Origin: an uncultured Mycobacterium sp.
GTDB taxonomy: Bacteria > Actinomycetota > Actinomycetes > Mycobacteriales > Mycobacteriaceae
DNA: 49,355 nt
Assembly: GCA_900078375.1 (NCBI GenBank)
Contig: FLQS01000067.1
Span: 1-49,355, forward strand
Direction: 5' to 3'
This document shows positions 44,289 to 49,355 of the stretch, piece by piece. The notes under the pieces were generated by a model. The model was given only the letters and a program-made list of their open reading frames with translations. It had not been told where the DNA came from and ran no database searches. The number at the start of each line of letters is the position of its first letter. Position 1 is the stretch's first letter. A program made the position numbers and the translations under genes.

Positions 44289-45071
44289 TCAGGGGTTTTT
44301 GACCAGCGTCGGTAAGCGCTTTTGGGACACCAGTCGCGACGCGACCGCGGCAAAGGTCGATCCCGTCCCCACCAGCGCGTGGGGCTTCCCAGCGGCGAGA
44401 GCTTTGTATCCGGCTCGGGCGACCTCGGCCGGAGAGCCGGCCCTGTTCTTCTCGAACATGTTGTGAAGAATCGATTTACCGCTGAACGCATCGATGCCGC
44501 CGGCGTGGGCGAATTTCGTCTGCGTGGCGCCGGGGGTGAGGCAGGTGACAGTGACACCGAACGGCCTCAACTCGGCGGCCAGCGAGTAGGTGAAGGTGTT
44601 GACGTAGGACTTGCTACCGCAGTACGACGCCATCCGCGTCGAGGGAACCATGCCGGCGGTCGAGCCGACGTTGAGAATCGCACCACGACGCCGTGCCTTC
44701 ATCTCCTGTCCGAACAGCATGGATGTCATCGTCAGGGTGACGATGTTCAGCTCCAGCATGTTGGTCACTCGCTCGGGAGAGAGTTCGACGGCATCGCCGA
44801 AGCAGGCAAAGCCGGCATTGTTGATCAAAACGTCTGGGAACCAGTCATTTTCGTTGCACCACGTCAACAACGTTGCCGCTGCATCCGGCTTGGCCAAGTC
44901 CATCTGGAGGGTTTGCAACCGCGCTGCCCCGAACTCCAGGTCCACCGGCAGCTGGTCGAGTTCAGCCTGCACCAGACTGACCGCAAGAACCCGTGATCCG
45001 TCTTCGAGGAAGAGCCGGGTGAACTCTCGGCCGATCCCGGAGCCCGCGCCGGTGATGATGACCTTCTTCAT
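44289..45071 (-). CDS. Short-chain dehydrogenase
   Basis: 260-residue classical SDR. It has GAGSGIGREFTRLF at the N terminus, NNAGFACFGD (about 90), the Ser of NVGSTAGM and catalytic YCGSK, with a C-terminal extension typical of membrane-associated SDRs (long region after the active site, FAAVASRLVSQKRLPTLVKNP). It may oxidise an alcohol or hydroxyacyl intermediate. ATG 45071 is chosen because AAAGAGG lies upstream; the seven residues before it in frame are unlikely to be translated. It sits between the mycofactocin-type dehydrogenase and the CtaG-like gene. Confidence 0.87.
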   Translation of the reverse strand: MKKVIITGAGSGIGREFTRLFLEDGSRVLAVSLVQAELDQLPVDLEFGAARLQTLQMDLAKPDAAATLLTWCNENDWFPDVLINNAGFACFGDAVELSPERVTNMLELNIVTLTMTSMLFGQEMKARRRGAILNVGSTAGMVPSTRMASYCGSKSYVNTFTYSLAAELRPFGVTVTCLTPGATQTKFAHAGGIDAFSGKSILHNMFEKNRAGSPAEVARAGYKALAAGKPHALVGTGSTFAAVASRLVSQKRLPTLVKNP

Positions 45072-45120
45072 GGGACTAGTGCCTCTTTCCATCGAGTGCT
45101 TGTGAATTGGCTTTCCACAG

Positions 45121-45963
45121 TCAGATCTTCAGCAGCGCTCCGCCGTCGACCGGAAGCTGAAGGCCTGTCACGTAACGAGATTCGTCGGACGCGAGGTAGA
45201 TGACCGCGTGGCTGACGTCGTCAGGTTCGACGTAGGGGATGTGCATGGCCTGCATTCGGGGAAGGGCTTCCTCGACGTCGGCGCGGCTGGGCTCTTCGAG
45301 ATCCTTGCGGAACGCCTTGTACATCGGCGGGCTGTGCAGCATGTCGGTGTTGCAGTTGGTCGGATGAACAGCGTTGACGCGAATGCCTTGTGCGGCAACC
45401 TGTCGCGCCAGTACGACAACGTATTGACCGATGAACTGTTTGGCCAGGCCGTATCCGGCTCCGCCCGGGCCATTGCCGGGATTGTTCACCGCGTTGGGCA
45501 GCATCGCGGCCACCGATCCGGTCGCGATGATGGAGCCGCCTGCGCTCACCCACGGCAGCGCGACATGGACGGTGTTCACGACGCCGACCAGGTCGACGTC
45601 GACGGCATCGGCGAATGCCGACACCGGGTAGTCCGCGCCGATGGGACAGATACCGGCGTTGGCCACGACGACGTCGATCCTGCCGAAGGTCTCCACCGCG
45701 GTGGCCACCACCGTCTGCAGTGCCGCGCGATCGCGCACGTCGGCTACCGCGGCGATCGCGCGACGGTCGAACTTCTCCACCTGGCGCACGGTTTCGTCGA
45801 GGTCCTCCGGTTTGGCCATCGGATAGCCGACACCGGGAATGTCGGCGCAGATATCGACCAGGATGACGTCGGCGCCCTCCTCAGCCAGGCGGACGGCGTG
45901 GCACCGACCTTGTCCCCGCGCCGCACCGGTGACCAACGCCACCTTGCCCTCGACCCGCCCCAT
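45121..45963 (-). CDS. Mycofactocin-coupled short-chain alcohol dehydrogenase (carveol dehydrogenase type), candidate geraniol dehydrogenase
   Basis: 280-residue SDR of the actinobacterial group with tightly bound NAD. The signature GAARGQGRCHAVRLAEEGAD (about 14-33) is followed by the characteristic insertion after VDICADI (about residues 36-65), then NAGICPIG, the Ser of ATGSVAAM and YGLAK. The group includes carveol dehydrogenase of Rhodococcus, and its members are known to need mycofactocin to pass on electrons. The mycofactocin genes are not in this window. Substrate by context: the terpene alcohol formed by the linalool isomerase-like enzyme. First gene of the 45.9-39.9 kb minus-strand operon; ATG 45963. 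Confidence 0.88.
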   Translation of the reverse strand: MGRVEGKVALVTGAARGQGRCHAVRLAEEGADVILVDICADIPGVGYPMAKPEDLDETVRQVEKFDRRAIAAVADVRDRAALQTVVATAVETFGRIDVVVANAGICPIGADYPVSAFADAVDVDLVGVVNTVHVALPWVSAGGSIIATGSVAAMLPNAVNNPGNGPGGAGYGLAKQFIGQYVVVLARQVAAQGIRVNAVHPTNCNTDMLHSPPMYKAFRKDLEEPSRADVEEALPRMQAMHIPYVEPDDVSHAVIYLASDESRYVTGLQLPVDGGALLKI

Positions 45964-46030
45964 CGCAGACCTCTCTCGATACGTGGATTCTCGCGGTCGG
46001 CCGCGCTGGCCGACGGAATTTCTGAAATCA

Positions 46031-46045
46031 TATTACTTGGTTAGT
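46031..46045. promoter_or_regulatory. AACC-GGTT palindromic operator, site 6 (divergent)
   Basis: TATTACTTGGTTAGT, a more diverged copy with 11 of 15 matches. It lies in the 123-base region between the mycofactocin-type dehydrogenase (start 45963, minus) and the CoA-transferase (start 46087, plus), so it could control the linalool isomerase operon and the CoA-transferase together. Confidence 0.5.
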
Positions 46046-46086
46046 CTATTCTGGCCATGCTGTTGAAATAAGGAGACGACCATCGC

Positions 46087-47307
46087 ATGCCTGGGGTTCT
46101 AGACGGCATCCGAGTCATCGAAGTCGCGACGTGGGGATTCATCCCCTCGGCGGGAGTTGCCCTGGCCGACTGGGGTGCTGAGGTCATCAAGATCGAGCAT
46201 CCCGCCCACGGTGACCCGATGCGCGGATTGGTGAGTGCGGCCTTGACGCCGCCGGGTACCCAGCCGATCAGCTACATGTTCCAGACGTTCAGTCGCAACA
46301 AGTCCAGCGTCGGGATCGACTTGACCACCGAGGCGGGACGTGACGTGCTCTACCGCCTCGTGGCCGGTGCCGACGTCTTCTTGACCAACTATCTGACGCC
46401 GGTTCGCCGCAAACTTCAGATCGACGTCGACGACCTGACCGCGGTGAACCCACGGCTGGTGTACGCCCGTGGCAGCGGACTGGGGCCGCAGGGCGAGGAA
46501 GCCGACACCGGAGGGTTCGATCTGGCGTCGTACTGGTCGCGTGGCGGTGTCGGCTACGTCAGCACGCCCGACGGTGCCGAGGAACCGCCACCCATGCCGG
46601 GGGCGGCGTTCGGCGATCTGCAATCCGGGTTGTACGCCGCGGGCGGAGTCGCCGGCGCGTTGTTCGCACGGGAACGGACGGGGTGCGCGCAGGTCGTAGA
46701 CGTCAGCCTGCTTGGGGCGGCGGTCTGGGGCACCGCGCCGCACATTGCGGCGTCGTCGCTGTTCGGCATCGATGCCATGCCACGTGGTGATCACCGCTCG
46801 GCGCACAACCCGATCAGCAACACCTATCGGACTCTTGACGGCCGGTTCATCGCGCTGGTCATGCTCGAGTCGGACCGGTTCTGGGCGCCGTTGATGGAAC
46901 TCGTCGGGCGGCCCGATCTCGCCGGCGACCCGCGTTTCAGCGACGCCGCGGCGCGGGCCTCGAACAGCGTGGCCTGCATCGCCGAATTGGACGCCCTATT
47001 TCTCACTCGGTCCGCTGACGAATGGCGCGAGATCCTCGGCCGCCAGAGCGGGGTCTGGGCCGTGGTGCAGTCGCCGCAGGAAACGAGTCTCGATCCCCAG
47101 GTGGTGGCGAACCACTATGTGCGGTCTCTCGATCTGGACACCGACACGACGTTGTCGGTGGCCATGCTGCCGGTGCAGTTCAACGGTCGCCACCCTGACC
47201 CCAGCCCCGCTCCCGAACTCGGTGCGCACACCGAGGAGGTGCTGCTGGGCCTCGGTTACGACTGGGACCAGCTCGTCGCGCTCAAGGTCGACGGAGCCAT
47301 CTCGTGA
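46087..47307 (+). CDS. CaiB/BaiF-type (family III) CoA-transferase
   Basis: 406-residue single-domain family III CoA-transferase. It has the N-terminal LDGIRVIEVATWGF, ADWGAEVIKIE and SVGIDLTTEAGRDV segments, and the expected catalytic aspartate at residue 177 (GAAFGDLQSGLYAAGG), close to Asp169 of formyl-CoA transferase. It would transfer CoA to a carboxylic acid such as geranic acid or a pathway product. ATG 46087 has AAGGAG about 12 bases upstream. It is followed by an operator and the acyl-CoA synthetase gene. Confidence 0.9.
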   Translation: MPGVLDGIRVIEVATWGFIPSAGVALADWGAEVIKIEHPAHGDPMRGLVSAALTPPGTQPISYMFQTFSRNKSSVGIDLTTEAGRDVLYRLVAGADVFLTNYLTPVRRKLQIDVDDLTAVNPRLVYARGSGLGPQGEEADTGGFDLASYWSRGGVGYVSTPDGAEEPPPMPGAAFGDLQSGLYAAGGVAGALFARERTGCAQVVDVSLLGAAVWGTAPHIAASSLFGIDAMPRGDHRSAHNPISNTYRTLDGRFIALVMLESDRFWAPLMELVGRPDLAGDPRFSDAAARASNSVACIAELDALFLTRSADEWREILGRQSGVWAVVQSPQETSLDPQVVANHYVRSLDLDTDTTLSVAMLPVQFNGRHPDPSPAPELGAHTEEVLLGLGYDWDQLVALKVDGAIS

Positions 47308-47348
47308 CAGGGGTGCGGAAGGCCGTCCGGCAGAGCCTTGCCCTATGA

Positions 47349-47363
47349 TATAACCTGGTTATA
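47349..47363. promoter_or_regulatory. AACC-GGTT palindromic operator, site 7 (perfect copy)
   Basis: TATAACCTGGTTATA, a perfect palindrome that extends by one more pair to 17 bases (47348-47364). It is 48 bases before the acyl-CoA synthetase ATG at 47412. This is the best copy and defines the consensus used for the other six sites. Confidence 0.75.
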
Positions 47364-47411
47364 TAAATAGTGCATCGGCTGCCCGCCGGGGCATGTCAGC
47401 GAAGGTGACGG

Positions 47412-48929
47412 ATGGACCTGACTGAGCAGATGCAGGCGAGAATCCTCGCCAGCGGCGACCAGCCGGTGCTGTGCTATGGCGACACGTGGTATCACCAGGA
47501 CCAATTCTGTACCGCGGCAAGGGAAATCGATGAGCTACTCGTGGCTCACCAGATCGGGCCGGGCGCCTCGGTAGGTATCTACATGCGTAATCGTCCAGGA
47601 CCAGTTGTCGCGTTGGCGGTTTCGCTGGCTACTCGCCGGCCTCTTGTCGTGCTCAATCCAGACTTCCCCGACGCCACCGTCGGCGACGATGTCACCGCTC
47701 TTCGTCCTGCTGCCGTCGTAGCGGACCCGATCGACTGGAGCCGGCCCGCCGTGCGGGCCGCAGTGGCCGAGGCGGGAGCATTAGGGGTGCGGGTGGATCT
47801 GTCTGCTGCGGCGGGTGACGTGGTGCAGGTAGCCGTCGAGCGCACCGGCGGGGCCGACGTCGCCATCGGCGACATGGCGGTGGCGATCATGATGCCGACC
47901 AGCGGCACCACTGGACCACCAAAACGAATCCCACTGCGCTACAGCGAAATCGAATCCGCCTTACGCGGCGCTCAACAGCACTACATGAACGGCAGTGCGC
48001 GCGACGCCAGCGTCAGGGGAGCAGGTGTGCAGATCTGTGCGCTGCCGCCAACGAACATCAGCGGGCTCTGGGCATTGGTCACCGTGCTGTCGGGCGGCGG
48101 TCAAATCCTGCTGCAAGACAGATTCGAGCCCGAGGCATGGTCTCAAGCCGTCGCGCAGTACCGGCCGCGGTCGATGTCACTGCCGCCGGCGGCACTGCGG
48201 ATGATTCTCGACGCCGGTATTCCGCCCGAACGGCTGTCGAGTCTCAAGGCCGTCTGGGCCGGCGCGGCGCCGGTGGGCTCGGATTTGGCCGACGCATTCC
48301 AGAACGCTTACGGCTGCCCGGTTTTGCTCAGCTACGGGGCTACCGAATTCACCGGCGGTATTACCGGCTGGTCGCTGCACGACTGGGCGCAGTGGAAGGA
48401 CACCAAGCGCGGCAGCGTCGGGCGGACGCATCCCGGTGTCGAGATCTCGGTCATCGACCCTGACTCGGGGCAGCTGGTGACCGCGGGCCAGCAAGGCATC
48501 TTGCAGGTGCGTTCCGCCCAGGCCGCGGGTGGCGATTCCCGGTGGGTGCGTACCAACGACCTGGGTCGTGTTGACGGCGACGGTTTTGTGTGGATTCATG
48601 GCCGCGCCGACGACGTGATCAATCGCGGCGGCTTCAAGATCTTCCCCGCCGAGATCGAGGACTGCCTGGAATCTCACCCCTTGGTACGCGAGGCTGTCGC
48701 CTTCGGCGTCGACGATGTCCGGCTCGGTCAGGTTCCGGTCGCCGTGGTGGTCGTCAGTGCTGATGTAGATCCCGCTGACCTCGTCGCATGGGTGAAGTCC
48801 CGACTGCCTGCCTACAAGGCCCCGGTTACGGTGCGGGTCACCGACGCCATTCCGCGAAATTCCGCGATGAAAGTGCTCCGCACTCAGGTTCGCCGAGACT
48901 TCGAAGACATTGCTGTGCAACCGAACTAG
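47412..48929 (+). CDS. AMP-forming acyl-CoA synthetase
   Basis: 505-residue member of the adenylate-forming family. Visible core motifs are the ATP loop MPTSGTTGPPKR (about 160-171), the YGATEF motif (about 310), RTNDLGRVDGDGFVWIHGRADD (about 380-400) with the conserved Asp, INRGGFKIFPAEIE after the hinge, and the C-terminal NSAMKVLR lysine. It would activate a free acid, by context geranic acid or a related terpenoid acid, to its CoA ester. ATG 47412 has GAAGGTGACG just upstream. A dehydrogenase gene follows 30 bases after the stop. Confidence 0.92.
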   Translation: MDLTEQMQARILASGDQPVLCYGDTWYHQDQFCTAAREIDELLVAHQIGPGASVGIYMRNRPGPVVALAVSLATRRPLVVLNPDFPDATVGDDVTALRPAAVVADPIDWSRPAVRAAVAEAGALGVRVDLSAAAGDVVQVAVERTGGADVAIGDMAVAIMMPTSGTTGPPKRIPLRYSEIESALRGAQQHYMNGSARDASVRGAGVQICALPPTNISGLWALVTVLSGGGQILLQDRFEPEAWSQAVAQYRPRSMSLPPAALRMILDAGIPPERLSSLKAVWAGAAPVGSDLADAFQNAYGCPVLLSYGATEFTGGITGWSLHDWAQWKDTKRGSVGRTHPGVEISVIDPDSGQLVTAGQQGILQVRSAQAAGGDSRWVRTNDLGRVDGDGFVWIHGRADDVINRGGFKIFPAEIEDCLESHPLVREAVAFGVDDVRLGQVPVAVVVVSADVDPADLVAWVKSRLPAYKAPVTVRVTDAIPRNSAMKVLRTQVRRDFEDIAVQPN

Positions 48930-48959
48930 CGGAACATCGACGAGAGGGTTTGAACCACA

Positions 48960-49355
48960 GTGGGACAGTTGGACTCCATGGAACGAGTGGTCGTGGTCAC
49001 CGGTGCCGGTAACGGACTGGGCCGCGCGCACGCGCATGCGTTTGCCGCGGGCGGCGCCGCCGTCATCGTCAACGATCTCGGTGGTGAGCGCGACGGCGCC
49101 GGCGGTTCGGGCGGCCCCGCCCAGCAGGTGGTCGACGAAATCATCGCTGCGGGTGGGCGCGCGGCCGCCAACACCGATGATGTCAGCACCTGGGATGGCG
49201 CGAAGAACCTCATCGAGCAGGCAGTCGAAACGTTCGGCCGTCTCGACGTTCTGGTGAACAACGCCGGCATCCTGCGGGACCGGATGCTGACCTCGATGTC
49301 GGAAGCGGAGTGGGAATCGGTTACCGCGGTGCACCTCAAGGGCACGTTCTGCCCC
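48960..49355 (+). CDS. Short-chain dehydrogenase (3-hydroxyacyl-CoA dehydrogenase type), cut by the window end
   Basis: Only the first 132 residues are present; the frame runs off the window. They show the nucleotide-binding GAGNGLGRAHAHAFA, VNDLGGERDG, a DDVSTWDGAKNL segment and NNAGILRDRMLTSMSE, the pattern of the dehydrogenase domain of peroxisomal-type multifunctional beta-oxidation enzymes (HSD17B4-like, FabG/FOX2 type). It is expected to oxidise a 3-hydroxyacyl-CoA. GTG 48960 has GAGAGGG 11 bases upstream; ATG 48979 is an alternative start. Probably co-transcribed with the acyl-CoA synthetase gene. Confidence 0.88.
   Translation, partial: MGQLDSMERVVVVTGAGNGLGRAHAHAFAAGGAAVIVNDLGGERDGAGGSGGPAQQVVDEIIAAGGRAAANTDDVSTWDGAKNLIEQAVETFGRLDVLVNNAGILRDRMLTSMSEAEWESVTAVHLKGTFCP

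Noticed and set aside
21048..47363. KstR (cholesterol regulon) operators
   Set aside because: The KstR site has a two-base centre between AAC and GTT; these sites have AACC-N-GGTT with a one-base centre. No KstR-like gene or steroid-ring genes are present.

Overview
The window looks like a chromosomal segment of a high-GC mycobacterium (Mycobacterium/Mycolicibacterium or a close relative). The supporting signs are a complete yrbE-mce transporter operon, many GTG starts, tightly overlapping genes (ATGA/GTGA junctions), an LpqH-type lipoprotein, a mycofactocin-coupled dehydrogenase and an unusual density of acyl-CoA dehydrogenases. No rRNA, tRNA, CRISPR array, insertion sequence or phage gene was seen. 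It is nearly all coding; no gap between genes exceeds about 150 bases.

Layout. (1) 136-9873: yrbEA-yrbEB-mceABCDEF plus a small secreted protein, a lipid importer operon. (2) 10016-18044, plus strand: nitronate monooxygenase-like protein, a thiolase-like/enoyl-CoA hydratase fusion, a tandem acyl-CoA dehydrogenase and a tandem CaiB-type CoA-transferase. (3) 18060-21038, minus strand: two acyl-CoA dehydrogenases and a TetR regulator, with a divergent acyl-CoA dehydrogenase at 21083. (4) 22077-32756, minus strand: biotin-dependent acyl-CoA carboxylase beta and alpha subunits, an AtuA-like protein, two acyl-CoA dehydrogenases, an enoyl-CoA hydratase, two short-chain dehydrogenases and a frameshifted lipoprotein. 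(5) 32828-39853: amidohydrolase and acyl-CoA dehydrogenase (minus); then dikinase-like protein, GntR/FadR regulator, acyl-CoA dehydrogenase, winged-helix protein and glutaconyl-CoA hydratase-like protein (plus). (6) 39858-45963, minus strand: membrane-anchored linalool isomerase/dehydratase-family protein, aldehyde dehydrogenase, CtaG-like membrane protein and two dehydrogenases. (7) 46087 to the end, plus strand: CoA-transferase, acyl-CoA synthetase and a dehydrogenase cut by the window edge.

Best overall reading (inference): an actinobacterial pathway for acyclic monoterpenes. Linalool would be isomerised to geraniol (39858-41813), oxidised to geranial (mycofactocin-type dehydrogenase, 45121) and geranic acid (aldehyde dehydrogenase, 41956), activated to the CoA ester (47412 or CoA-transferases), carboxylated (29179/31164), hydrated (39092 or 25328), cleaved with help from the AtuA-like protein, and shortened by the acyl-CoA dehydrogenases, hydratases and thiolase-like enzyme. 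The Mce system could import the lipophilic substrate. The substrate is not proven by sequence: key residues of the characterised linalool dehydratase-isomerase are only partly conserved.

Regulation. A palindrome with consensus TATAACCTGGTTATA occurs in seven promoter regions between 21 and 47.4 kb, including the region before the GntR gene, but was not found before the mce operon or the 10 kb operon. This suggests one regulon for sections 3-7. The 10 kb operon has a different palindrome, TTACCGTCGGTAA.
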